64,000 bases of DNA from Chloroflexi bacterium CFX6 (GTDB lineage Bacteria > Chloroflexota > Anaerolineae > Anaerolineales > Villigracilaceae): NCBI GenBank assembly GCA_030263595.1, contig SZPG01000005.1:35787-99786 (forward strand), written 5' to 3'. The position numbers and the translations under genes were made by a program. The notes beneath the pieces were generated by a model, which worked only from the letters and a program-made list of their open reading frames with translations, did no database searches and was not told the origin of the DNA. Shown here one piece after another: positions 1 to 7,842 of the stretch (position 1 is its first letter; every line of letters begins with the position of its first letter).

Positions 1-1560
1 CGGGTCGCGCCACAATTCCGCCAGCGAGGGACCGGGGAAGAGGTCCTGTGCCGGTTCGCCGAGCATATCCAGGATGGTGGCGGGAATGGCGGCGTTGGAG
101 ATGGGGGTGTCAACCCGCACATTCTGCGGCACGGATTTGGGATACCAGACGATCATCGGCACGTGGATAACGGGACGATACAGCGAGTTGTGATGTTCCC
201 ACAGCCCATGTTCGCCGAACAGTTCGCCGTGATCGGACGTGATCATCACAATGGTGTTCTCCAGGACGCCTCGTTTTTGCAGTTCGTCCAACAGGATCTG
301 GATCTGCTCGTCGTTGTAGTAGATGCCGCCGTCGTACGCGTCAATCTCACCCTGAACCTGCTCCGGGGTCTTCGGGTTGTAGATATCGGCTGTGGTCCAG
401 TCCGTGTTCACCAGCCCGCCGGGGTTCTCGAACTCGGAGAAGCGGGCGCGTTCGGGCGAGATGTACGGCGCGTGGACGTCGTAATAGTTGATGAAGGCAA
501 AGAACGGTCTTTCGTTGTCCTGGTCAATCCAATCCAACGCGGAGCGGTTGACGCTGGGCGCCCAGCGGCGGTCAATGGAGAACTCCATGCCGAAGACCTT
601 GTGCAGGGCATAGTATTCCAAAAAACGCCCATAGAACGAACTGACCGTCAATTGGGGAAGGGTCTGGTAATAATCCTCGAAATGAATGAAGCCGCGCGCA
701 AAGCCCCAGCGTTTTGTGACGGTTTCGAAGTTCCCATTGAAGGCGCCGGTGCGGTAGCCGCGCGCCGCGAGCGCCTCGGCGATGGTGGGATAGGTGTCGT
801 CGAGGTGCCTGCCCCCGTCCGCCTTGTGTTCGTAGGGCCAGCGACCGGTGAAGAGGGAGGCGTGAGCGGTCAACGTCCAGGAGGAGGTGGCGTAGGCGTT
901 TTCGAACATGACGCCTTCGCCGGCGATGCGGACAAGGTTGGGATCGGTCACCCGGTCGTACCCGTGAAGCGACATGTGGTCCGCGCGCAGGGTGTCAATG
1001 ACGATCAACAATACGTTCGGGCTGGACTCCTTCGCCTGCGGCAGATCACGCGACGCGATCCGTTCGCTTGCCCAGTAACCGCCCTGGATGACGATCAGCA
1101 GGGCAAGTGTGAGGGCGCCAAATCCTTTTGCGCTTCTTCCTGCAAAGGGAACGAACCTTTTCCCGCGCTCGTACAGCGACAACGACAACTGATAACCAAT
1201 GCCCGCCGCGAGGATCACGAACGCCGCAGGGGATAATCTGCCGGAGAGACAGGTCCCCACCCACGAAAATACCAGCAGGAAGGAGAAGGCGAACAGCGAC
1301 AACCGCTTCGCCCACATCTGCGGGAGGAACTGCGCGAAGAGAGCCAGAAAAACGCCGACGACGAAGAACAACAGGAGATCGAAGATCGGCGCGACCCACA
1401 ACACCTCCCAGCCGGAGCCGAGATAAGTGATCTGCCCCTTCAACAGTTCGAAGCGCGAAAAGACGAAAAGCAAAACTCCTTCCACCAGCCCGGTCAGCAA
1501 GCCGAACCAGGTGGAGTAAAGAAGAATTTCCAGCGCGATCTGTTTATCGAATTTTTTCAT
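1..1560 (-). CDS. Membrane-anchored sulfatase-like alkaline-phosphatase-superfamily protein (3' end outside window)
   Basis: The 520 visible codons start at ATG 1560 and run off the window edge. Residues 1-165 contain about five hydrophobic helices. The catalytic domain starts near residue 182 with NVLLIVIDTLRADHMSLHGY, the first metal-binding strand of sulfatase-type AlkP enzymes. The nucleophile region reads SSWTLTAHASLFTG, placing a Thr (about residue 229) where sulfatases have the Cys/Ser that becomes formylglycine. A second metal motif, TSDHGELFGEHG, follows. Known for the fold: a Thr nucleophile is typical of phosphodiesterases and phosphotransferases. I infer modification or hydrolysis of phosphate esters on envelope glycans rather than sulfate removal. 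It lies downstream of two more AlkP-superfamily genes and a sulfotransferase at the end of the polysaccharide locus. The substrate cannot be read from sequence. Confidence 0.85.
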   Translation of the reverse strand, partial: MKKFDKQIALEILLYSTWFGLLTGLVEGVLLFVFSRFELLKGQITYLGSGWEVLWVAPIFDLLLFFVVGVFLALFAQFLPQMWAKRLSLFAFSFLLVFSWVGTCLSGRLSPAAFVILAAGIGYQLSLSLYERGKRFVPFAGRSAKGFGALTLALLIVIQGGYWASERIASRDLPQAKESSPNVLLIVIDTLRADHMSLHGYDRVTDPNLVRIAGEGVMFENAYATSSWTLTAHASLFTGRWPYEHKADGGRHLDDTYPTIAEALAARGYRTGAFNGNFETVTKRWGFARGFIHFEDYYQTLPQLTVSSFYGRFLEYYALHKVFGMEFSIDRRWAPSVNRSALDWIDQDNERPFFAFINYYDVHAPYISPERARFSEFENPGGLVNTDWTTADIYNPKTPEQVQGEIDAYDGGIYYNDEQIQILLDELQKRGVLENTIVMITSDHGELFGEHGLWEHHNSLYRPVIHVPMIVWYPKSVPQNVRVDTPISNAAIPATILDMLGEPAQDLFPGPSLAELWRDP

Positions 1561-1598
1561 CGCCATTTCCTGTTAACTGATGTTATGCAATGATTCCC

Positions 1599-1670
1599 GT
1601 AACGCGAGACTGCGTAGCGTCTCGCTTTTCAGGCGTTTCCTGGGCAGGAGCGACATGAATGTCGCGTTAC
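1599..1670. repeat. Palindromic element with 9-bp terminal inverted repeats
   Basis: The ends are GTAACGCGA (1599-1607) and its exact reverse complement (1662-1670). Inside are two hairpins, GCGAGAC/GTCTCGC (1604-1610/1619-1625) and GCGACAT-GA-ATGTCGC at about 1651-1666. A related element with similar ends lies near 46254-46330. The element fills the gap between two AlkP-superfamily genes. It looks like a small non-coding mobile or REP-like repeat. Confidence 0.65.
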
Positions 1671-1675
1671 CGATT

Positions 1676-2290
1676 CTAGATATACCCCAGCCCGCTCAAC
1701 CGATCGCGCAGGATCTGTTGCTCGTCCTCGGTAAGACCGGAAGCGTCGTTCAACTCCATGCCCTCCACCCACGATTTTCCTTCCGTGGCGGAGGGAAGCG
1801 GATACCCAGCCAGTTGTGCGAGCGTCGGGGCAATATCGGAGGCGGAGCCGTTACGTTCGCCGCTGATCGGGTTGTTCGCGGAGACCAGCACGAAGCATCC
1901 CCTCCCCAATATCGTAATGATCGTGTCGTCGCTGAGTTCCTGGAGAACTTCACCCAGGTCGTTGTCGAGGCGAAGGTAATCGTCCGCGGACCAGTTATCG
2001 GCGGGGTAGGAGGCGGCGGTGTATTGGAGGTAGTCCCAATCTCCCACCGAAAGTTTTTCGCGCAGGGCGACCGGGTCGGTAATGTCCACGCAGAGTTTGT
2101 CCGCCTGCTGAAAATATTCCGTCAGCGTCAGCGTATGATTCTCCTGCCGTGCCAGCACGTCCCACTCGCCGGAACCGTCCAACTCGCCGAAGCATCCCAT
2201 GTCCATCAGGCGGCGCAGGTTTTCGAGGCGTTCGTCGTCGAACAGCGTTTCGCGCTCGGCGCCCGGGAAATTCAAGACCAGAACGTTCAT
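1676..2290 (-). CDS. Short AlkP-superfamily pseudoenzyme-like protein
   Basis: This 204-residue protein overlaps the start of the upstream 615-residue AlkP gene's stop by 4 nt (ATGA), so the two are probably translationally coupled. It keeps the ends of the fold: an N-terminal MNVLVLNFPG strand, a late SASDIAPTLAQLAGYPLP segment (the usual 'VDVAPTILxLLGLP' region) and the typical tail EEQQ-like helix ending RDRLSGLGYI. The catalytic Thr region (TPxxWxxFxTG) is absent. Where SDHG would be, the sequence reads LGRG. At about 200 residues it is less than half the usual length. I infer a catalytically dead or structural partner of the neighbouring enzyme. The intact frame argues against a simple pseudogene. 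Confidence 0.7.
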   Translation of the reverse strand: MNVLVLNFPGAERETLFDDERLENLRRLMDMGCFGELDGSGEWDVLARQENHTLTLTEYFQQADKLCVDITDPVALREKLSVGDWDYLQYTAASYPADNWSADDYLRLDNDLGEVLQELSDDTIITILGRGCFVLVSANNPISGERNGSASDIAPTLAQLAGYPLPSATEGKSWVEGMELNDASGLTEDEQQILRDRLSGLGYI

Positions 2291-4134
2291 GACAACAAAT
2301 CGCTCCCTTCCATCTCGGCGTTCTTCGACGCGCCAAATACATTCAAGATCGTCGGCGCAAGGTCAACGAGACTCGGCGAGTCCGCGCGGAACTTCCGGTT
2401 TATGAACAACACGCCCGGAACCAGCGCGGGATCAATGACGTGATCGCCGCCCCAGCGTTTGTGGTTGTCCGCGAACAAACCCTGCGGCACTCCGCCCAGC
2501 GGCGTATCCCACGAGACGCGATAGCCTTCGGAAAAATTGACGAGCAGGTCGGGCGCTTCGCTCAGATACGCGCCGCTATACACCTGCTCGCGTCGGGACA
2601 CGCTTCGGACTGCCACAGCGCCCCGCTCCTGATCCACCAGCCCGGTCAATCCGTTGACGATCCCCGCGCGCGTCGCCTCCGCCTCCGCTTCGTTCAGGAT
2701 GCCGTTGGCTTCGCGTCCCTTGAGGTTGAGGAAAATGGGACCCAATCCCATCGCAAAGGCTTTGGTCTTGTCCCAATCCACGTTCTCGAAGAAGTCGCCG
2801 CCGTCGCCGGGCTTTGCGCCGGATCTCAAAGCAAGGAATCCGTTTTCGTACAGCCACGTGTTCAGGTTCAAACCGCGCTGGAACGAGTTCATGCCGTGGT
2901 CGCTCAAAACAATAAAGAGCGTATCGTCGTCCACGTACTTCATCGCCTCGCCGACGACTACATCACATTCGCGATAGTGTTCCTCAATCGCGTTCGCAAA
3001 TTCCGCGTTGTAACCGTGATGACGATTGGATGGATGATCCGGCTCGCGGAAGCGCCAGAACATGTGCGCCAGCCGGTCGGGCGTATCGTACAGGCAGAAG
3101 AAATATCCGCGTTCGAGCCTGCCCAGTTCGAATTCCATCATGCGGCGGCGTTCGCGCATCACGAGGCGGCACTGGTCGAGATACGCCGCTTCGTCGAAAC
3201 GGTTCAGGTTCAAACCGTCGTGATCCTCCGCCATGCCAGCCGTGTAATACCGCCCGATCTTCATCGCCAGTTCGTGGGCATATTCCTTCGGGTGACTGAT
3301 CGGAAACAGCGGCTCCTCGGCCTCGAAGTTCACCGGCGAGGCGTACAACTCGAACTCCGGCTCGATCTGCCGCAGGTTGAATCGCACGATCCCTGAAACG
3401 GACTGCATCATCCCGACCTTGAACCGCACCTTCAGCCACTTGCTCCACTTGCCCAACTGCACTTCGAGTTTATCCGGCTGTCCCTGCGACGTGATGACGA
3501 TCTTGTTTTCCTCTTTGACGATCTGGATGCCGATGTCGAATTTGTGATCGGACTTCGTCTTCGGGTCACGCGGACCGATGACCTGCGTCGCGACCCGGTC
3601 CTTCTCCACGCTGACGGCGATCACCTTCTCGCTCTGGTCGGCGTGCAAACCCTTGCGCGTGGAATAAAACGTGGGCGTGCCAAAGCCTCCGCGCAGGTCG
3701 GGGACTCCGACGCCCGAAAGCATCCGTCCCTTGACCGGATCCGGCGGGTAAGCGCACGGCACGCGCAGGATCGTGGACGGCACATCCCTCGCGGACAACA
3801 AATCCCAGAACGGTGCCCCGCGCCGCATGTTCACCACCTTCGGCAGTACAAAGGCGTTCTTCTGCTCGTATTTGCTGAGCGCCATGACCGGCAGGTAGGT
3901 CTTCGGGTCGCGGTTCAGGAAATCGTAGATGCCGTGACCGCCGGGATTCGTCCCGGTCGAGAACGTGGACCACGCCACCGGCGTCTGCGCGGAGTACGTG
4001 GTGCCGAGGCGCGCATAACCGCCCTGCTCCCGCACTTTTTGCAGGTTCGGCAGTTCGCCGCGCGCCATCATCGCCTCCGCGATCTTCGGCTCGAACCCGT
4101 CCAATCCGATGACTATGACCTTTTTCATTGACAT
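2287..4134 (-). CDS. AlkP-superfamily phosphodiesterase/nucleotide pyrophosphatase-like protein
   Basis: 615 residues, of the type I phosphodiesterase/predicted phosphohydrolase-phosphomutase group. Visible catalytic features are IVIGLDGFEP (metal Asp about 12), QTPVAWSTFSTGTNPGGHGI with nucleophile Thr about 51, YDTPDRLAHMFW about 350 and SDHG at 411-414. The C-terminal SLVDLAPTILNVFG segment is typical of the fold. No signal peptide or transmembrane helix is obvious, so it is probably cytosolic. Translation may begin at ATG 4134 or at the ATG two codons on (MKKVIVIG). It overlaps the short pseudoenzyme-like gene by 4 nt. The substrate is unknown; the neighbours suggest a role in surface glycan or nucleotide-sugar metabolism. 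Confidence 0.85.
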   Translation of the reverse strand: MSMKKVIVIGLDGFEPKIAEAMMARGELPNLQKVREQGGYARLGTTYSAQTPVAWSTFSTGTNPGGHGIYDFLNRDPKTYLPVMALSKYEQKNAFVLPKVVNMRRGAPFWDLLSARDVPSTILRVPCAYPPDPVKGRMLSGVGVPDLRGGFGTPTFYSTRKGLHADQSEKVIAVSVEKDRVATQVIGPRDPKTKSDHKFDIGIQIVKEENKIVITSQGQPDKLEVQLGKWSKWLKVRFKVGMMQSVSGIVRFNLRQIEPEFELYASPVNFEAEEPLFPISHPKEYAHELAMKIGRYYTAGMAEDHDGLNLNRFDEAAYLDQCRLVMRERRRMMEFELGRLERGYFFCLYDTPDRLAHMFWRFREPDHPSNRHHGYNAEFANAIEEHYRECDVVVGEAMKYVDDDTLFIVLSDHGMNSFQRGLNLNTWLYENGFLALRSGAKPGDGGDFFENVDWDKTKAFAMGLGPIFLNLKGREANGILNEAEAEATRAGIVNGLTGLVDQERGAVAVRSVSRREQVYSGAYLSEAPDLLVNFSEGYRVSWDTPLGGVPQGLFADNHKRWGGDHVIDPALVPGVLFINRKFRADSPSLVDLAPTILNVFGASKNAEMEGSDLLS

Positions 4135-4143
4135 GAAATCAGT

Positions 4144-4386
4144 CTATTTATCCTGCTCTTCTTCGACGGGGTCTTCCATGTCCATCTCCGGCGGGACTTC
4201 ATCGGGTAGACCGCGTATCCTGCGATAAAGAGTCTTGAAGAACTTTACGATGAGACGCCAGAACAATAAAAAGAAACCGGCAATCGCCGCCAGGATGGAC
4301 GCCAGCGGCATGAGCGTTTCCGGTCCCAGGTACTCCGGCGGGCGAAGCGGTCCCACCAGGCTGAACAAAACAAACAACATATTCAT
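4144..4386 (-). CDS. Small single-pass membrane protein
   Basis: 80 residues. A hydrophobic N-terminus (MNMLFVLFSLVG) is followed by a stronger membrane segment LASILAAIAGFFLLFWRLIV (about residues 28-47), a basic stretch KFFKTLYRRIRG and an acidic tail DMEDPVEEEQDK. The gene sits 9 nt upstream of the AlkP phosphodiesterase in the same direction, so it is probably co-transcribed. I recognise no family. It may tether or regulate the neighbouring enzyme, but this is only suggested by position. Confidence 0.6.
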   Translation of the reverse strand: MNMLFVLFSLVGPLRPPEYLGPETLMPLASILAAIAGFFLLFWRLIVKFFKTLYRRIRGLPDEVPPEMDMEDPVEEEQDK

Positions 4387-4394
4387 GATCTTTT

Positions 4395-4506
4395 CCTTTC
4401 TCTATTTATCTCTTTCTACTTTCTACTTTCCACTCACTACTTTCCACTTTCCACTTTCTCCTCCCCACTCTCCACTTTCCACTCCCCACTTTCCACTCTC
4501 CACCCC
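4395..4506. repeat. Imperfect heptanucleotide repeat array
   Basis: About 110 bp consist of 7-bp units of the form YYYYCAC/YYYYTAC (tttccac, tttctac, tctccac, tccccac). The array fills the gap between the sulfotransferase stop and the small membrane protein start. A second, differently worded heptamer array lies at 63763-63908. There is no coding capacity. Confidence 0.75.
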
Positions 4507-5085
4507 TCACTTCCTCTCCCGATACAACTCCCTGTTCACCACCCCAGCCATGACGTTCACGTCCATCCCGCCTCCCAAAAACTCGTTGACCTTTTTCAGC
4601 GAGTCGAGCGGGTCGCCGATCATCGTATTGTAATTGACGTACAACACTTCGATGTTCGGCTGTTTTGCGATCCAGGCGTTCACCTGTTTGAGGTGCTCCT
4701 GGTAGATCTTCTTCATCTTCTCGTCCTCGACTTTGTCGTCCTCCCTGCCCAGGCGTCCGAGCATCTTCTTTTGCGAGGACAGAACCTCCTTCATCGCCCG
4801 CTGCATGAAGACAACCTTGAAGTTATAGTCGGAGGGCAGGTGCATGATGAGACCGGTCACGATCTTGACCACCTTGCCCTTTGCATCGAGGACCCAGCCG
4901 TAGTCGCCCTCCGGGAGTTGCTTCACGCGCTCGAACTCGTAATAACCGTTCGGGTTGTTGGCGTCGGCTTCGCGCAGGTTGTCGGTCAGGATGGGTTGTC
5001 CGCCCGCTTCGAGCATTTTCATCATCATGGACGTGCCGGAACGCGGCAGGCCCGAGACGATGATTATGTAATCTTTCTTCTCCAT
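4507..5085 (-). CDS. Sulfotransferase family protein
   Basis: 192 residues with an N-terminal PAPS-binding P-loop, IIVSGLPRSGTSMMMKMLE (residues about 7-25), the hallmark of the sulfotransferase fold. GYYEFERVKQLP and a helical region with FMQRAMKEVLSSQKKML follow. The predicted reaction is transfer of sulfate from PAPS to a hydroxyl group. At 192 residues it is shorter than typical sulfotransferases (250-350), so the acceptor-binding part is reduced. It lies in the tail of the surface-glycan locus next to AlkP-superfamily genes, which would fit sulfated exopolysaccharide, but the acceptor is unknown. No PAPS-synthesis genes are in the window. Confidence 0.75.
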   Translation of the reverse strand: MEKKDYIIIVSGLPRSGTSMMMKMLEAGGQPILTDNLREADANNPNGYYEFERVKQLPEGDYGWVLDAKGKVVKIVTGLIMHLPSDYNFKVVFMQRAMKEVLSSQKKMLGRLGREDDKVEDEKMKKIYQEHLKQVNAWIAKQPNIEVLYVNYNTMIGDPLDSLKKVNEFLGGGMDVNVMAGVVNRELYRERK

Positions 5086-5102
5086 TGGTGTTCTCCAATA
5101 CT

Positions 5103-5247
5103 GGACGCTAGAGAGCGTCCGCTACGCGTGAGGTTGCGAGAGAGCGTCCGCTACGCGTGAGGTTGCGAGAGAGCGTCCGCTACGCGTGAGGTTGCAAGAG
5201 AGCGTCCGCTACGCGTGAGGCTGCGAGAGAGCGTCCGCTACGCGTGA
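5103..5247. repeat. Tandem 29-bp repeat, five copies
   Basis: The unit GAGAGCGTCCGCTACGCGTG plus AGGTTGCGA occurs five times head to tail with one or two substitutions. The array runs from the gap upstream of the sulfotransferase into the last codons of the FAD oxidoreductase gene. It shares the core CGTCCGCTACGCG with the elements near 6.6 and 10.4 kb. There are no unique spacers, so it is not a CRISPR. Confidence 0.85.
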
Positions 5248-6564
5248 ACCCAGGATGATCTCCGCCGACTCGCGCGCGTGACGACTGACTGACTCGCCAT
5301 TCGTCAACGCGGGGTAGATCTGGGCGGTGGTGGCAAGGAACAGGTTCCCGATGGGCGTCCTGACCTGCGGCATGGAATCCGTTTCGTTCAGTCCATGAAG
5401 CGGCTCGACGTAGCGTTCGCGGTGGATGAGAAAATATTTGATCGAAGACGCGTCGAATTCGGGGAACATGGCTTGCAGGTTTTCGAGCCAGATCTGTTTG
5501 ATCTCGTCGTCGCTTTTCTTCTGCCACTCGCTGCCCGGCGCGGTATATTTCGGCAGGTAGACCAGGTGATAGCCGCCGACGTATTTCGGATCAATGTAGG
5601 CGGTCGTTTCGATGACGCCGGTGAACGGGAAACGATCGTCGGTGATGTTGATGGTCCAGTTGCCGGTCAGGGGACGGGTCAGGACGAGAAGCGGGGCGAT
5701 GATCCCAAGATATTCGGTCTTCGTAAGGGACGCCTGATAATTCGGGTCCGCGGCGGGGATCAAACGCTGGAAGATGGGCGCCTGCATCGTGCAGACCACC
5801 TTGTCATAATTTACCACTTCGCCGCTCGCGAGACGGATGCCCGTTGCTTTGCCGTCTTCGAGGACGATCTCCTTGACGGGGGTTTTGAGAAGCACCTCCC
5901 CTCCGTTTGCCAGGATCCTTTCGGTCAGGGCTTTGATGAGGGTGATGTAGCCGCCGATCAGATGACCCGCCATCTCCTTTTGATTCGCGCCTTCACGCGT
6001 GGACTTCATGCGGACGAGGCGCGACCAGATCCACGTGGCGGGGACGTCGTCGAAGCCGCCGTCGAACTTGGCTTTGAGCATCGGTCGCCAGATGTTGTGG
6101 AACGTCCCCGGTCCGCTCCATTTCAACAGCCAGTCCTGCACGCTGACCGATTCGAGGCTTCGCCAGTCCCGGATGAACTGCGCGGCAAGCACGGTGAGAC
6201 CGAGCCGGAAGCGGTCAATCCAGCCGAGCGGAGGAAACTTGAGGAACTCGATGATATTGTTCATTGGGTAGATCGCGTTCTTATAGTAAAAACCCGTTTT
6301 AGTTTCCTTGAAGCGCAACTGATCGTGGATGCCCAACTCCCTGCACAGGTCGCTCAGGTGACGGTCGCTGGAGAGGATGGCGTGATAGAAACGATCCACC
6401 TGTGTTCCGTCCTCGAGGTTGATGGGACCCGCCAGCCCGCCCAGCACCGGGGAGGCTTCGTAGATCGTGACGGCGGCTCCCTGTTTCGAGAGGAAGTAGC
6501 CGAGGCTGATGCCCATGATGCCGCCGCCGATGATTCCTATTTTTTGTTTCGATGTATTTTCCAT
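5209..6564 (-). CDS. FAD-dependent amine-oxidase/protoporphyrinogen-oxidase-like oxidoreductase
   Basis: 451 residues. The N-terminus carries a Rossmann dinucleotide motif, KIGIIGGGIMGISLGYFLSK (about residues 8-27), then YEASPVLGGLAG, the second FAD-contact motif of the amine-oxidase/UDP-galactopyranose-mutase-like family. GTQVDRFYHAI and ANGGEVLLKTPVKEI match the usual order of this family. Homologues often occur in polysaccharide loci as 'NAD(P)/FAD-dependent oxidoreductase' or UGM-like proteins. The actual reaction is unknown. The last about 13 residues (GSRVADALSQPHA) are encoded by the 29-bp tandem repeat, so the natural C-terminus has apparently been extended or replaced. The next gene upstream is wecB. 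Confidence 0.8.
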   Translation of the reverse strand: MENTSKQKIGIIGGGIMGISLGYFLSKQGAAVTIYEASPVLGGLAGPINLEDGTQVDRFYHAILSSDRHLSDLCRELGIHDQLRFKETKTGFYYKNAIYPMNNIIEFLKFPPLGWIDRFRLGLTVLAAQFIRDWRSLESVSVQDWLLKWSGPGTFHNIWRPMLKAKFDGGFDDVPATWIWSRLVRMKSTREGANQKEMAGHLIGGYITLIKALTERILANGGEVLLKTPVKEIVLEDGKATGIRLASGEVVNYDKVVCTMQAPIFQRLIPAADPNYQASLTKTEYLGIIAPLLVLTRPLTGNWTINITDDRFPFTGVIETTAYIDPKYVGGYHLVYLPKYTAPGSEWQKKSDDEIKQIWLENLQAMFPEFDASSIKYFLIHRERYVEPLHGLNETDSMPQVRTPIGNLFLATTAQIYPALTNGESVSRHARESAEIILGSRVADALSQPHA

Positions 6565-6618
6565 GATAGATCCGTTTTCGCTATGTGGTCTCGTAATTCT
6601 TTAGAAATACTTTGGCGA

Positions 6619-6668
6619 GCAGTCGGCGTTCTCTTACGCCGACGGGGACGTTAGAGAACGTCCTCTAC
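6619..6668. repeat. Double-hairpin intergenic repeat
   Basis: Two adjacent perfect hairpins are visible: GTCGGCGT-TCTCTT-ACGCCGAC and GGACGTT-AGAG-AACGTCC, followed by CTACGCG. The second hairpin is identical to that in the 74-bp tandem repeats at 10371-10590. The element spans the stop codon of wecB (6651) and supplies its last codons. Confidence 0.75.
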
Positions 6669-7742
6669 GCGCCGGTTAATTGATAAATGAATCGTTCCAA
6701 GGATCTCCGCGATCTTCCTGCCTGCCTTGCCGTCGCCGAAGATGGGAGGCTGCTCTGCGGGAGGCGCGAAGTTCTTCCATTCGCATACGATCTTGTCCAC
6801 GTCCACGCCAACCAGCCGATTCCAGCCCGCTTCGACGGTTTCAGTCCATTCGGTTTCGTCGCGCAGGGTGAGGCATGGCTTTTGCATGAAATACGCTTCG
6901 CGCTGCACGCCGCCTGAATCCGTGGCGATGATGCGGGCGTTCTCCTCCAGCACCATCATGTCGAAGTAGCCGACCGGTTCGATCACGCGGACGTTGTCGC
7001 CGAAGCGCACGTTCAGTTTGCCCAACGCGCCGCGCGTGCGCGGGTGGACCGGAAACACCACCGTCTCGCCGACCCGGCTCAAGGCTTTGACGATGTTTGC
7101 CAGACGCTGGGGATCGTCCGTGTTGGCGGCGCGGTGGACGGTCACAAGCCCGTAGGAACCGGGAGCAAGCCCGAGCGTGGAAAGAACCGTGGACTTTCGC
7201 CGCGCGAGAGGTCGGTTGGCAAGGTTCGCATCCAGCATCACGTCGCCCACCCAGTAGACATCCTGCGTAATGCCCTCGTCCGCGAGGTGTTTGACGGCGG
7301 TCTGGCTGACGCAGAAGAAGGCGGAGGACAGACGGTCGGCGACGAGGCGGTTGATCTCTTCGGGCATGCGGCGGTCGAAACTGCGCTCGCCCGCTTCGAT
7401 GTGGACCGTGGGGATGTGCAGTTTGCTCGCCGCCAGCGCGCCCGCCAATGTAGAGTTGGTGTCGCCGCGCACGATGACGCAATCGGGTTTTTCTTTGAGG
7501 AGAAGTTCCTCGAAACGGATGAGGATCTCGGCGGTCTGACTCGCGTGGGAACCGGAACCGACCTCGAGGTTGTAATCGGGCGCAGGGATGCCGAGTTCGT
7601 CGAAGAAGGTCTGCGACATGAGGTAGTCGTAGTGCTGACCGGTGTGGACGAGGATCTCGTGATGGTTCTTGCGAAGGGCGCGGCTGACCGGGGTGGCTTG
7701 AATGAATTCGGGCCGCGCGCCGACGACGGAGATGAATTTCAT
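6651..7742 (-). CDS. wecB: UDP-N-acetylglucosamine 2-epimerase (non-hydrolysing)
   Basis: 363 residues, the usual length. Family motifs run in order: VVGARPEFIQATPV at the N-terminus, VHTGQHYD, VRGDTNSTLAGALAA, HIEAGERSFDRRMPEEINR, then ATDSGGVQREAYFMQKPCL and RDETEWTETVEAGWNRLVG. It interconverts UDP-GlcNAc and UDP-ManNAc in the cytosol for surface polysaccharide synthesis. A usable ribosome site (AGGAA) precedes ATG 7742. The extreme C-terminus (RRVEDVL) is written by an intergenic repeat, so the last residues differ from family members. It may instead use a related UDP-HexNAc, since first-motif residues are slightly atypical (GARPEF rather than GTRPEA). Confidence 0.93.
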   Translation of the reverse strand: MKFISVVGARPEFIQATPVSRALRKNHHEILVHTGQHYDYLMSQTFFDELGIPAPDYNLEVGSGSHASQTAEILIRFEELLLKEKPDCVIVRGDTNSTLAGALAASKLHIPTVHIEAGERSFDRRMPEEINRLVADRLSSAFFCVSQTAVKHLADEGITQDVYWVGDVMLDANLANRPLARRKSTVLSTLGLAPGSYGLVTVHRAANTDDPQRLANIVKALSRVGETVVFPVHPRTRGALGKLNVRFGDNVRVIEPVGYFDMMVLEENARIIATDSGGVQREAYFMQKPCLTLRDETEWTETVEAGWNRLVGVDVDKIVCEWKNFAPPAEQPPIFGDGKAGRKIAEILGTIHLSINRRVEDVL

Positions 7743-7765
7743 TGATAATTCCTGTGTTATTTTTC

Positions 7766-7842
7766 ATGTCACCTTGAGCGGTAGCGAAGGGTCTCTACCA
7801 CCGTGGTCGAGATTCTTCGCTACGCTCAGAATGACATGTTAA
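7766..7842. repeat. TGTCAyyyTGAGCG-type inverted-repeat element
   Basis: About 30-bp imperfect terminal inverted repeats: the left end has TGTCACCTTGAGCGGTAGCG and the right end, on the opposite strand, TGTCATTCTGAGCGTAGCGA. The element lies between wecB and deoB. A related copy is inserted in frame within the MeaB gene near 62326-62415. It resembles the widespread 'TGTCATTC...GAGCGAAGCGAAG' bacterial repeats. Confidence 0.8.

Noticed and set aside
163..1236. 357-codon plus-strand open frame at the window start
   Set aside because: The minus strand encodes a sulfatase-like protein with clear metal motifs across the same bases and running off the window edge; the plus frame is its shadow.
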